A DNA stretch of 64,000 bases from Streptomyces sp. NBC_01439. GTDB lineage: Bacteria; Actinomycetota; Actinomycetes; Streptomycetales; Streptomycetaceae. Every line of letters begins with the position of its first letter. Position 1 is the stretch's first letter. The notes beneath the pieces were generated by a model, which saw nothing but the letters and a program-made list of their open reading frames with translations, was not told where the DNA came from and searched no databases. Of this stretch, positions 1-8,800 are shown piece after piece. The translations under genes were made by a program, and so were the position numbers. The stretch covers positions 5,309,001-5,373,000 of the forward strand of contig NZ_CP109487.1 of assembly GCF_036227605.1 (NCBI RefSeq). The letters run 5' to 3'.

Positions 1-474
1 GTCCGGGCGGAGCTGCCCGGGTTCCTGGATTCCATCGGGGCCTGGCGCGGCACCTGGATCGAGGAGAAGGGCCGGGCACTGGCCGTGCACACCCGCCGGG
101 CGGCGGACCCGGCGGCGGCCTTCGCGGCGCTGCGGGAGCCGCTGGCGGAGCTCGCGGCGCGGCACGGGCTGATGGTCGAGCCGGGGCGTGCGGTGCTGGA
201 ACTGAGGCCCCCCGGCATGGACAAGGGCGTCGCCCTGACCGAGTTCCTGGCGGAGCGGGACGCGGAGGCAGTGCTGTACGCGGGCGACGACCTGGGTGAC
301 CTGGCGGCGTTCTCGGCCGTGGAGAAGGGCCGGGCCGACGGCCTGCCGGGGCTGCTGGTGTGCAGTGGCTCCGCGGAGGTGCCGGAGCTCGCCGCCCGGG
401 CCGACCTGGTCCTCCCGGGCCCGGGCCCGGTCGCCGCCTTCCTGGCCGCCCTGGCCGAAGCCATCCGAAGCTGA
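1..474 (+). CDS. otsB: Trehalose-6-phosphate phosphatase OtsB (5'-truncated by window edge)
   Basis: The reading frame is open from base 1, so only the C-terminal 157 residues are in the window. Seen: a DKG motif with an invariant lysine followed by GVALTEFL, then GDDLGD, the metal-binding HAD motif IV of trehalose phosphatases. OtsB removes phosphate from trehalose-6-phosphate to give trehalose, a cytoplasmic stress osmolyte. It converges on otsA (minus strand), which makes its substrate; two copies of an interspersed repeat separate them. Family assignment is firm. The start and the N-terminal DxD nucleophile lie outside the window. Confidence 0.9.
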   Translation, partial: VRAELPGFLDSIGAWRGTWIEEKGRALAVHTRRAADPAAAFAALREPLAELAARHGLMVEPGRAVLELRPPGMDKGVALTEFLAERDAEAVLYAGDDLGDLAAFSAVEKGRADGLPGLLVCSGSAEVPELAARADLVLPGPGPVAAFLAALAEAIRS

Positions 475-478
475 AGTT

Positions 479-664
479 CAGCCCCTCCGGCGTTTGAGGA
501 GCGGGGTCCGGGGCGGAGCCCCGGCAGCGGCGCCGTGGTCGGGGGCCAGCCCCCGAACCCCCGCGCCTCAAACGCCGGCGGGGCTGGATGGTGCGCCTCA
601 AACGCCGGCGGGGCTGGATTTTCCAGCCGTCCGGCGTTTGAGGACCGGGTCCGGGCAGAGCCCG
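479..664. repeat. Interspersed GC-rich repeat cluster between otsB and otsA
   Basis: Contains the core (C)GGCGTTTGAGG or its complement CCTCAAACGCCGG four times, flanked by complementary tracts such as GGGTCCGG / CCCCGG. Two copies of GCGCCTCAAACGCCGG are spaced about 29 bp apart. The same element recurs near 23.84, 35.81, 53.88 and 58.52 kb. It sits just after the stops of two convergent genes, so it may act as a bidirectional terminator (inference). Confidence 0.75.
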
Positions 665-666
665 GT

Positions 667-2094
667 TCAGGCAAGGGCCGAGAGCTGGGCCTCGAACCAG
701 GCCGCCGGTGGGAGGGCCGTCGCCGCTGCCGCGAGGCGTTTGGTGCGTTCCGCGCGCTCAGCCGCCGGCATGGACAGCGCCACGTGCAGGGCCACGGCCG
801 TTTCCGTCACGTCGTACGGGTTCACCTTCAGCGCGTCCTGGCGGAGCTCCTCGTACGCCCCCGCCCCCGTGGACAGCACCAGCGCGCACCCCGCCTCCGA
901 CACCACCGGGATCTCCTTCGCCACCAGGTTCATCCCGTCCCGCACCGGGTTCACCAGCGCCACGTCCGCCAGCCGGTACGCCGCCAGCGAGCGTTCGAAG
1001 TCGTCCTTCACCGACACCAGCACCGGCTGCCACTCCGCCGTACCGAACTCCGCGTTGATCTCCGCCGCCAGATCCCGCACCGACTGCGTGTAGTCCCGGT
1101 ACACCCTCAGGTCCTGCCGCGACGGGTACGCCGACGCCAGGTGGACCACTCGGCCCCGCCATTCGGGGAAGTGGGTCAGGAGCTCCCGGTAGGCCAGCAG
1201 GCCGCGCAGGATGTTCTTCGACAGTTCCGTGCGGTCCACGCGGACGATCGTCTTCAGGTCTCCGACCTCGGCCCGCAGCTGCGCCAGTTTGTCGTCGACC
1301 CCGGGCCGGTGCGCCAGTTCCCGCAGCTCGGCGTCGTCCACTCCGAGGGGATACCTGGACACCCGCGTGAACCGTTTCTCGGCGCCGCTCTTCTTGTGCC
1401 TCACACCGGCCGGCTTCTCGCCCCTCGCGATGCCGCTCGCGTCGTCGATGTCCGCGCCGTCGATGAAGCCGTTCGCCCACTTCGAGGTGTGGAAGCCCAG
1501 CAGGTCCGCCCCCAGCATCCCCCACACCAGCTCCTTGCGGACGGTGTCCGGGAGCATGTCCATGAAGGGCGCCGACGCCCACGGCGTGTGCGTGAAGTGC
1601 GCGATCTTCAGATCCGGCCGCAGCTCGCGCAACTGCCCCGGAACCAGCGCCAGGTGGTAGTCCTGCACCAGAACGCGGGCGCCCTCCGCCGCCTCGTCCG
1701 CGAGGGCTTGCGCGAAGGCCCGGTTGTAGCGCCGGTACGACCCCCACCGCCGGTGGAACTCGGCGTCGAAGACCGGTTCGCGCGGGATGTCGTAGAGGTG
1801 GTGATGTGTGAACCACAGCACAGAATTGGCGATTCCGTTGTACGCGTCGTCATACATCGTGGGATCGATATCCAACATCCGGACGCCCGGCTCGGACGCG
1901 CCCCGGCGGACCGCTTCCCGGTCCGCGTCCGACAGCGCCGCGCAGATCCACAGCGCCTCCGGCTGCTCGGCGAGGGCCGTGGAGAGTCCGGAGACGAGAC
2001 CGCCCCCGCCGCGCCGGGCGCTGAGCGTCCCGTCCTCGGCGAGCGCGTAGGAGAGGGGGCCGCGGTTCGCGGCGACGAGCACCTGGGAAGCCAT
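667..2094 (-). CDS. otsA: Alpha,alpha-trehalose-phosphate synthase OtsA (GT20)
   Basis: A 475-residue protein of normal family length. It transfers glucose from a sugar nucleotide to glucose-6-phosphate, giving trehalose-6-phosphate in the cytoplasm. Seen: N-terminal NRGP, a glycine-rich GGGGLVSGL loop, FTHHHLYD, VQDYHLALVP and HTPWAS, all GT20 hallmarks. The ATG is 46 bp after the stop of gpgS on the same strand, so the two are probably co-transcribed. The phosphatase gene converges from the other side. Both genes make glucose-based osmolytes (trehalose and glucosylglycerate). Confidence 0.95.
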   Translation of the reverse strand: MASQVLVAANRGPLSYALAEDGTLSARRGGGGLVSGLSTALAEQPEALWICAALSDADREAVRRGASEPGVRMLDIDPTMYDDAYNGIANSVLWFTHHHLYDIPREPVFDAEFHRRWGSYRRYNRAFAQALADEAAEGARVLVQDYHLALVPGQLRELRPDLKIAHFTHTPWASAPFMDMLPDTVRKELVWGMLGADLLGFHTSKWANGFIDGADIDDASGIARGEKPAGVRHKKSGAEKRFTRVSRYPLGVDDAELRELAHRPGVDDKLAQLRAEVGDLKTIVRVDRTELSKNILRGLLAYRELLTHFPEWRGRVVHLASAYPSRQDLRVYRDYTQSVRDLAAEINAEFGTAEWQPVLVSVKDDFERSLAAYRLADVALVNPVRDGMNLVAKEIPVVSEAGCALVLSTGAGAYEELRQDALKVNPYDVTETAVALHVALSMPAAERAERTKRLAAAATALPPAAWFEAQLSALA

Positions 2095-2140
2095 GCCGCC
2101 AACCTAGCCCGGCCCGCACCCGCTCAAACCGTACGTTCGC

Positions 2141-3139
2141 TCACGCCACGCGACGCAGTGCGTACTCCTCGATGCCCGCCATCGGCGGTCGCTCCTCCGT
2201 GTCCACCGGGTACGTCCGCGGCCGGAAGCCCTCCGGCCCGCGCTCGAACTGCGTGAGTTCCGGTCGTACGAGGTGCCCGCGCGAGAGCCGGACCTGGGCG
2301 GTGCGGTAGATCGCCGCGGCCATCCGGCCCAGCGCCTGCCCGTCCTGGTGGCGGTGGAGCCGTACGCCCACGTCCACCTGGGCCAGCGCGTCCAGCCCGA
2401 CCGTGTGCAGCGCGTCGACCAGCAGGCCCAGCTCGACGCCGTAGCCGACGGGGAACGGCAGCTGCTCCAGCAGGGAGCGGCGTACGGCGTACTCGCCGCC
2501 CAGCGGCTGCACGAAGCCGGCCAGCTGCGGCCAGTGGAGGTTGAGGAGCGGGCGGGCGACCAGCTCGGTGACCCGGCCGCCCTGGCCCGGGGTGTCCCCC
2601 AGCGGCCGGTCGTACATCGCCTTGACGAACTGCACGTCGGGGTCGGTCAGCAGCGGGCCGACGATGCCGGAGACGAAGGCGGCGGAGAAGTCCCGCAGGT
2701 CGGCGTCGACGAAGCAGACGACGTCCCCGTCGGTGGCCAGCAGCGAGCGCCACAGCACCTCGCCCTTCCCGGGCAGTGCCGGCACGCGGGGCAGGATCTC
2801 GTCGCGGTGCACCACCCGGGCCCCAGCCTTCGCCGCGACCTCCGCGGTCCGGTCGGCGGAGCCCGAGTCGATGACGACCAGCTCGTCCACCAGGGGGAAC
2901 GGGAGTCCCTCGATCAGCTCACGCCGGATGACCTCGACGATCGCGCCGACCGTCGCCTCTTCGTCCAGCGCGGGCAGCACCACGCTGACCGTGGTCCCGG
3001 CCGCCCGTTTCCGGTCGAGCAGCTGGTCGAGCGGTCGGTCGGCGGCGGACCAGGAGCGGTCGGCCAGCCATCGCTCCACCTCTTCCAGCACCCTCAGCAC
3101 TCCCTGCGTGTCGGCGATATTCGCCCTTATGTGATCCAT
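2141..3139 (-). CDS. gpgS: Glucosyl-3-phosphoglycerate synthase-like GT-A glycosyltransferase
   Basis: A 332-residue cytoplasmic GT-A fold enzyme. Seen: SVVLPALDEEATVG at the start of the sugar-nucleotide domain, VVIDSGSADRT, and CFVDADLRDF carrying the DxD metal site, as in actinobacterial GpgS (GT81). It would join glucose from a nucleotide sugar to 3-phosphoglycerate, the first step to glucosylglycerate and, in mycobacteria, to methylglucose lipopolysaccharide. It is first in a likely operon with otsA. No dedicated phosphatase (GpgP) is visible next to it. Substrate is inferred from family; a related GT2 specificity is possible. Confidence 0.85.
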   Translation of the reverse strand: MDHIRANIADTQGVLRVLEEVERWLADRSWSAADRPLDQLLDRKRAAGTTVSVVLPALDEEATVGAIVEVIRRELIEGLPFPLVDELVVIDSGSADRTAEVAAKAGARVVHRDEILPRVPALPGKGEVLWRSLLATDGDVVCFVDADLRDFSAAFVSGIVGPLLTDPDVQFVKAMYDRPLGDTPGQGGRVTELVARPLLNLHWPQLAGFVQPLGGEYAVRRSLLEQLPFPVGYGVELGLLVDALHTVGLDALAQVDVGVRLHRHQDGQALGRMAAAIYRTAQVRLSRGHLVRPELTQFERGPEGFRPRTYPVDTEERPPMAGIEEYALRRVA

Positions 3140-3277
3140 CTCGCGGTTCGGACGCCTGTCTCAGTCGCGCGAGCCTTCGGTTACAGTCTTGAACAACGCG
3201 AAGGACCACCGCATGCCGGGGGTCCCGCGCACAAACGCACCGGCGCGCCATAGAGCGCGTGTGCCGGTGCCATACCG

Positions 3278-3431
3278 CTCATCCAGAGGGGCAGAGGGAC
3301 ACGGCCCGTTGAAGCCCCGGCAACCCTCCAGTCGGTTCTCGCGATCGCGCGTCAGCGCTCGTCAGCGAGGTCCCCGGCTAGGGAAGGTGCCAATTCCGTC
3401 TCATGGCGAAGTGCGCCATGGGGAAGATGAG
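3278..3431 (+). promoter_or_regulatory. SAM-I (S-box) riboswitch overlapping the SD of metM
   Basis: Canonical S-box segments in order: CTCATC (P1 5' strand, 3278-3283), AGAGGGGCAGAGGGAC, GAAGCCCCGGCAACC, then GGTGCCAATTCC, and GATGAG (P1 3' strand, 3426-3431). The closing P1 strand runs into the ribosome site GAGGAG (3429-3434) of the next gene, with no poly-U terminator between. Ligand-stabilised P1 should therefore hide the SD and block translation (inference). The family is firm; the translational mechanism is read from the overlap. Confidence 0.94.
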
Positions 3432-3450
3432 GAGAAAGGGCCTCGCCATC

Positions 3451-4725
3451 ATGGCTGCACAGACTGTCGCCACCTCTGTTGATCTCGGACCCGCCACCGG
3501 CCTTTCCTGTCGCGAGTGCGGTACCCGTTTCGAGCTCGGCCCCATCTTCGCGTGCGCCGAATGCTTCGGACCGCTGGAAGTCGCCTACGACCTGCCGACC
3601 GGCGACCCCGAGGCCCTGCGCGCCGCGATCGAGGCCGGTCCCAACAACATCTGGCGCTACGCGCCGCTGCTGCCCGTCCCCGCGGACGTGGCGTCCAAGC
3701 CCAGCCTGAACCCCGGCTTCACCAAGCTCGTGGACGCGGCCAACCTGGCCAAGGAGCTGGGCATCACCGGCAAGCTCTACGTCAAGGACGACTCCGGCAA
3801 CCCGACGCACTCCTTCAAGGACCGCGTCGTGGCCATCGCCGTCGAGGCCGCCCGCGCCTTCGGCTTCACCACCCTGTCCTGCTCCTCGACCGGCAACCTG
3901 GCCGGCGCCGTCGGCGCCGCGGCCGCCCGGGCCGGCTTCCGCTCCTGCGTGTTCATCCCGCACGACCTGGAGCAGGGCAAGGTCGTCATGGCCGGTGTGT
4001 ACGGCGGTGACCTGGTCGGCATCGAGGGCAACTACGACGACGTCAACCGCTTCTGCTCCGAGCTCATCGGCGATCCGCTGGGCGAGGGCTGGGGCTTCGT
4101 CAACGTCAACCTGCGTCCGTACTACGGCGAGGGCTCCAAGACCCTCGCCTACGAGATCTGCGAGCAGCTCGGCTGGCAGCTGCCCGACCAGATCGTGATC
4201 CCGATCGCGTCCGGCTCGCAGCTGACGAAGATCGACAAGGGTCTGCAGGAGCTCATCAAGCTCGGCCTCGTCGAGGACAAGCCGTACAAGATCTTCGGCG
4301 CCCAGGCCGAGGGCTGCTCCCCGGTGTCCACCGCCTTCAAGGCCGGTCACGACGTGGTCCGCCCGCAGAAGCCGAACACCATCGCGAAGTCCCTCGCGAT
4401 CGGCAACCCGGCGGACGGCCCGTACGTCCTGGACATCGCCCGCCGCACCGGCGGTTTCGTCGAGGACGTCAACGACGAGCAGGTCGTCGAGGCCATCAAG
4501 CTCCTCGCGCAGACCGAGGGCATCTTCGCCGAGACCGCGGGCGGCGTGACCGTCGGCGTGACGAAGAAGCTCATCGAGGGCGGGCAGCTCGACCCGACGC
4601 TCACCACCGTCGTCCTCAACACCGGTGACGGCCTCAAGACCCTGGAGGCGGTGGCCGCGGACAGCGGGCAGACCGCCACCATCCGCCCGAGCCTGGACGC
4701 GTTCCGCGCCGCCGGCCTCGCCTGA
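3451..4725 (+). CDS. metM: Threonine synthase homologue (ThrC-like PLP enzyme), probable homocysteine synthase MetM
   Basis: 424 residues from the ATG after GGAGAAAGG. An upstream in-frame ATG at 3403 lies inside the riboswitch and is rejected. Seen: an N-terminal zinc-ribbon-like pair SCRECG and ACAEC, the PLP-lysine motif HSFKDR, a SSTGNLAGA loop and the phosphate-binding IASGSQL stretch of fold-type II threonine synthases. Streptomyces normally keeps thrC in the hom-thrC-thrB cluster. This copy is instead followed by a sulfur-carrier gene and governed by SAM. That matches the MetM/MetO route described in Streptomyces, where O-phosphohomoserine is converted to homocysteine using carrier thiocarboxylate as sulfur donor. 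The family is certain; the MetM role rather than plain threonine synthesis is inferred from context. Confidence 0.88.
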   Translation: MAAQTVATSVDLGPATGLSCRECGTRFELGPIFACAECFGPLEVAYDLPTGDPEALRAAIEAGPNNIWRYAPLLPVPADVASKPSLNPGFTKLVDAANLAKELGITGKLYVKDDSGNPTHSFKDRVVAIAVEAARAFGFTTLSCSSTGNLAGAVGAAAARAGFRSCVFIPHDLEQGKVVMAGVYGGDLVGIEGNYDDVNRFCSELIGDPLGEGWGFVNVNLRPYYGEGSKTLAYEICEQLGWQLPDQIVIPIASGSQLTKIDKGLQELIKLGLVEDKPYKIFGAQAEGCSPVSTAFKAGHDVVRPQKPNTIAKSLAIGNPADGPYVLDIARRTGGFVEDVNDEQVVEAIKLLAQTEGIFAETAGGVTVGVTKKLIEGGQLDPTLTTVVLNTGDGLKTLEAVAADSGQTATIRPSLDAFRAAGLA

Positions 4726-4761
4726 TCCTCTTCCTCCTGCACCCGGAAAGGCAGTAGCGCC

Positions 4762-5040
4762 ATGAGCGTCAACGTCCGCATCCCCACCATCCTGCGCACC
4801 TACACCGGCGGCGTCTCCGAGGTCCCGGCCGAGGGCGCGACCCTCGCCGAGGTCATCGAGTCCCTGGAGAAGAACCACCCGGGCATCGCCGCGCGGGTCC
4901 TGGACGACCAGGGCAAGCTGCGCCGCTTCGTGAACGTCTACGTCAACGACGACGACGTGCGCTTCGAGGGCGGGCTGCAGGCGGCGACGCCGGACGGCGC
5001 CGGCGTCTCGATCATTCCGGCCGTCGCCGGCGGTTGCTGA
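4762..5040 (+). CDS. metO: ThiS/MoaD-family sulfur carrier protein, probable MetO
   Basis: 92 residues, 36 bp after metM and in the same transcript; SD GGAAAGG. A small ubiquitin-fold protein: VNVRIPTILRTYTGG at the start, LRRFVNVYVNDDDVR in the middle, and a tail ending VAGGC. Family members are adenylated and thiocarboxylated on a C-terminal diglycine. Here one cysteine follows the GG, so activation would need a peptidase to trim it, as known for some carriers cut by JAMM metalloproteases. The likely partner is MetM, in the way CysO pairs with CysM. The activating E1 enzyme and the protease are not in this window. Confidence 0.86.
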   Translation: MSVNVRIPTILRTYTGGVSEVPAEGATLAEVIESLEKNHPGIAARVLDDQGKLRRFVNVYVNDDDVRFEGGLQAATPDGAGVSIIPAVAGGC

Positions 5041-5098
5041 TTCCCCGGATCCCCACCGGATCCCCCCGGTCACCGCTCCGGTGACACGCGCAAAACGA

Positions 5099-5132
5099 AA
5101 TTGCCCCCTCCGCTAAAGCGGAGGGGGCAATT
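5099..5132 (+). terminator. Strong hairpin terminator after metM-metO
   Basis: A perfect 16-bp inverted repeat: AATTGCCCCCTCCGCT at 5099-5114, loop AA, and its complement at 5117-5132, then TCTGCTT. It lies 58 bp after the metO stop and ends the riboswitch operon. A second small hairpin (GTCACCG-CTC-CGGTGAC, about 5070-5086) precedes it. Confidence 0.85.
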
Positions 5133-5465
5133 CTGCTTGATTGGGCACGGTAGGGTTGGGGAAGTCCCCTCCGCTGTTCTTGCCCCCTGCATATGAACGG
5201 GCCGCGCAAGGGTCGACATCGAGCCAACATGCGAGTGCGGTATGGGGCTTTGGCGAGATATGTCAGGCCCGAGTTGCCCGGGAGTATGGCAAATTTTCAC
5301 TCTATTTCAATGTTTCTCGGTGTCTAGATTTCTCATCGGATTGACCTGTTGCAGACAGCATCCGCGCAGATACATTCAGCCTCGGTCGACGCGTTCCGAC
5401 GCAAGTTCTGACCCGGGATCGTGAAGTGCGTTCCTGCGCAAGGGCCAGTAATAGGGGAGTTAGGC
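5133..5465 (+). promoter_or_regulatory. AT-richer leader/promoter region of the cold-shock gene
   Basis: A 333-bp gene-free stretch holding the promoter and probably a long 5' UTR for the csp gene at 5466. From about 5285 to 5360 it is clearly richer in A/T than anything nearby (GGCAAATTTTCACTC, TTTCAATGTTTCTCG, CTAGATTTCTCATCGG). Long structured leaders that refold at low temperature are typical of csp mRNAs. That role here is inference; no clear -35/-10 pair was fixed. Confidence 0.5.
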
Positions 5466-5672
5466 ATGGCTCAGGGCACCGTCAAGTGGTTCAACGCGGA
5501 GAAGGGCTACGGCTTCATCGCGGTCGACGGTGGTGCGGATGTGTTCGTCCACTACAGCGCCATCCAGATGGACGGGTACCGCACCCTTGAAGAGGGTCAG
5601 CGGGTCGAGTTCGAGATCTCGCAGGGCCAGAAGGGTCCGCAGGCGGACATGGTCAAGCTCGCACTCGGCTAG
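5466..5672 (+). CDS. Cold-shock domain protein (CspA family)
   Basis: 68 residues, the standard single cold-shock domain. Seen: [15 protein letters not shown] containing RNP1 (KGYGFI), and DVFVHYSAI containing RNP2 (VFVHY). It binds single-stranded RNA/DNA in the cytoplasm and melts mRNA structure. The ATG at 5466 is chosen over one at 5421 because it follows GGGGAGTTAGGC and gives the exact family N-terminus MAQGTVKWF. It lies between the sulfur-carrier operon and groEL and has its own leader and terminator. Streptomyces carries several such paralogues; another is at 51242. Confidence 0.95.
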   Translation: MAQGTVKWFNAEKGYGFIAVDGGADVFVHYSAIQMDGYRTLEEGQRVEFEISQGQKGPQADMVKLALG

Positions 5673-5721
5673 TCCTGGAGCGATCGACCACCGACGCACG
5701 GTCTTCAGTGAAGACCTGGAA

Positions 5722-5775
5722 CACACACGAGGGGCCCACATCCTGGACACGGGATGGGGGCCCCTCGTGGTGTGC
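5722..5775 (+). terminator. Terminator after cold-shock gene
   Basis: Long hairpin: CACGAGGGGCCC-ACATCC, loop about 7 nt, GGATG-GGGGCCCCTCGTG. It is 50 bp past the csp stop and upstream of the groEL control region, so it isolates the two units. Confidence 0.8.
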
Positions 5776-5805
5776 CCGGTAGTGGCCCGGTAACAGCGCA
5801 AGCCG

Positions 5806-5832
5806 CTTGCACTCGGAGGGGTCGAGTGCTAA
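5806..5832 (+). promoter_or_regulatory. Upstream CIRCE-type HrcA operator (imperfect)
   Basis: CTTGCACTC-N9-GAGTGCTAA. The right arm is a perfect CIRCE half; the left arm matches TTAGCACTC at 7 of 9 positions. It overlaps the predicted groEL promoter, so HrcA bound here should block RNA polymerase. It is one of two operators in tandem. Confidence 0.8.
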
Positions 5833-5835
5833 TCA
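5807..5835 (+). promoter_or_regulatory. Predicted vegetative promoter of groEL
   Basis: TTGCAC (5807-5812), a 17-bp spacer, then TAATCA (5830-5835), a fair match to HrdB-type promoters. It is fully embedded in the first CIRCE element. The transcription start is not determined. Confidence 0.5.
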
Positions 5836-5841
5836 TTGGCG

Positions 5842-5868
5842 TTAGCACTCTCCGGTTGAGAGTGCTAC
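5842..5868 (+). promoter_or_regulatory. Downstream CIRCE HrcA operator
   Basis: TTAGCACTC-N9-GAGTGCTAC, matching the consensus inverted repeat except the last base. It starts 9 bp after the first operator, so the four half-sites alternate with regular 9-bp spacers. It lies downstream of the predicted -10, in the leader about 130 bp before the groEL start. Confidence 0.92.
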
Positions 5869-5871
5869 TGA

Positions 5872-7620
<1,749 letters not shown>

Positions 7621-7663
7621 TCGACCCCGGCTCCGGCCACTGGTTGATCGGCTGTTCTCGAAC

Positions 7664-7695
7664 GAGGGCGGCACCCCCACGGGGGTGCCGCCCTC
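7664..7695 (+). terminator. groEL terminator
   Basis: A perfect 15-bp stem: GAGGGCGGCACCCCC, loop AC, GGGGGTGCCGCCCTC, 43 bp after the groEL stop. As a symmetrical hairpin it may also stop the converging XRE gene. Confidence 0.88.
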
Positions 7696-7716
7696 GGGCG
7701 TTTCCCGGACGGGGTC

Positions 7717-8052
7717 TCAGGCGGCGGGGTGTGCGATGAAGGTGACCTCTTCGCGGTCTTCGTCGAGGGCGATGGTCAGACCCGCGTCCAAGGCGTGAGC
7801 GAGGCGGCGCAGTAGCGGCAGCGTGGGCACCGCGTCGGCGCCCTCCACCCGGGAGACCTTCGCCTGCGTGAGCCCGGCCCGCTCGGCCAACTGGGCCTGG
7901 GACAGGCCCAGCGCCTTGCGCCGCTCGTAGACGGCCTTGGCGAACGCCATGGCCAGCCGGATCTCAGCTCGCTCGGCCCGCACCTCGGCCGACTCGACGT
8001 ACCCCTGTGCGGCCGTCTTCTCGCGGGTCAGCTTCCAGCGGGTGTGGTTCAT
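7717..8052 (-). CDS. XRE-family helix-turn-helix protein (antitoxin-like)
   Basis: 111 residues. The helix-turn-helix lies at about residues 48-70 (LGLSQAQLAERAGLTQAK), followed by a short C-terminus with DEDREEVTFIAH. Size and layout resemble HigA/XRE antitoxins, where the protein binds its own promoter. It follows a Uma2 nuclease-like gene by 39 bp on the same strand with SD AAGGGG, so the two probably form one transcript. No RelE/HigB toxin is present. A plain transcriptional regulator is equally possible. Confidence 0.8.
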   Translation of the reverse strand: MNHTRWKLTREKTAAQGYVESAEVRAERAEIRLAMAFAKAVYERRKALGLSQAQLAERAGLTQAKVSRVEGADAVPTLPLLRRLAHALDAGLTIALDEDREEVTFIAHPAA

Positions 8053-8091
8053 GACGGGCCCCTTTCGTCCGGGATCCGGCGTTCCGGCCGG

Positions 8092-8673
8092 TCAGAAGCC
8101 GGTGGTGTCGATCGCGAAGTCGAACGGTTCCGGGACGTGCAGGGGCTCGCTGAAGGACACCGTCGTACGGGAGCGGTACCCGTGCGGGGAGGGGTCCCAG
8201 AAGCAGGTGATCTCCGAGTCCTGCATGTCGACGACCAGGTAGACCGGTACGAGGCGTCCGTAGACGTCGAGCTTCTCGTTCCAGTCGGCGTCCTTGGTCG
8301 ACAGGGAGGTGAACTCGGCGACCAGCGACAAGGCCGCCCCGTCCGCGTGGCGGCCCTCTTCGCCGAAAGAGGCCTCGTCCGCGACGAAGAGGTCGGGGCC
8401 GTAGGCGCGCTCCGCTGTCGGGAAGCTGAAGAGGAAGGGCGACGTCTCGGCGAAGTGCCCCTTGGGCGCGTGCGCCTCGATCTGCTTGCGAAGCGCGCGC
8501 ATGGGACGCAGGTAGCGCAGCGCGGAAAACGGCGACACGACGATCTTCCCCCGGATGAGCTCGGCCTTGAAGCCGTCTGGCGTGTCCATCTCCTCGACGG
8601 TGCGCAGGAGTGTTTCGAACGTTGGCGGCGACAGAGTCCCTATGGGTGTGGCCCGTTCGATCATGGTCGTCAC
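8092..8673 (-). CDS. Uma2-family (DUF820) restriction-endonuclease-fold protein
   Basis: 193 residues. Seen: an N-terminal LSPPTFETLLRTVEEM helix, KAELIRGKIVVSP with the first acidic residue, DLFVADEASF, LVAEFTS and NEKLDVYG. These place the D..E..K residues of the PD-(D/E)XK-like Uma2 fold. Family proteins are abundant in Streptomyces and cyanobacteria; their substrate is unknown. It is first in a probable two-gene unit with an XRE regulator. A truncated relative lies at 9548. The start could be the ATG at 8673 or 8664. Confidence 0.88.
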   Translation of the reverse strand: MTTMIERATPIGTLSPPTFETLLRTVEEMDTPDGFKAELIRGKIVVSPFSALRYLRPMRALRKQIEAHAPKGHFAETSPFLFSFPTAERAYGPDLFVADEASFGEEGRHADGAALSLVAEFTSLSTKDADWNEKLDVYGRLVPVYLVVDMQDSEITCFWDPSPHGYRSRTTVSFSEPLHVPEPFDFAIDTTGF

Positions 8674-8800
8674 CGTCGTCCTCCGGGGCGTGCCGTGCCG
8701 TGGGTGTGTGCCTCGTCCCAGGCTAGCGACGGCGGGGCCGCCGTGCCCGGCCTATGGGACGTGCCACCCGTGGATGCGGCGGGTTTGGTTGACTGGTCGC

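Noticed and set aside
535..2256. 573-aa plus-strand ORF opposite otsA
   Set aside because: Arg/Pro/Val-rich antisense shadow of otsA; the minus strand gives a full GT20 protein with all motifs.
3403..3450. Upstream ATG giving 16 extra residues to MetM
   Set aside because: Lies within the riboswitch P4/P1 region; ATG 3451 has the SD and the typical start.
3352..5073. 573-aa minus-strand ORF opposite metM/metO
   Set aside because: Antisense shadow rich in Asp/Gly/Val; it also crosses the riboswitch. No domain seen.
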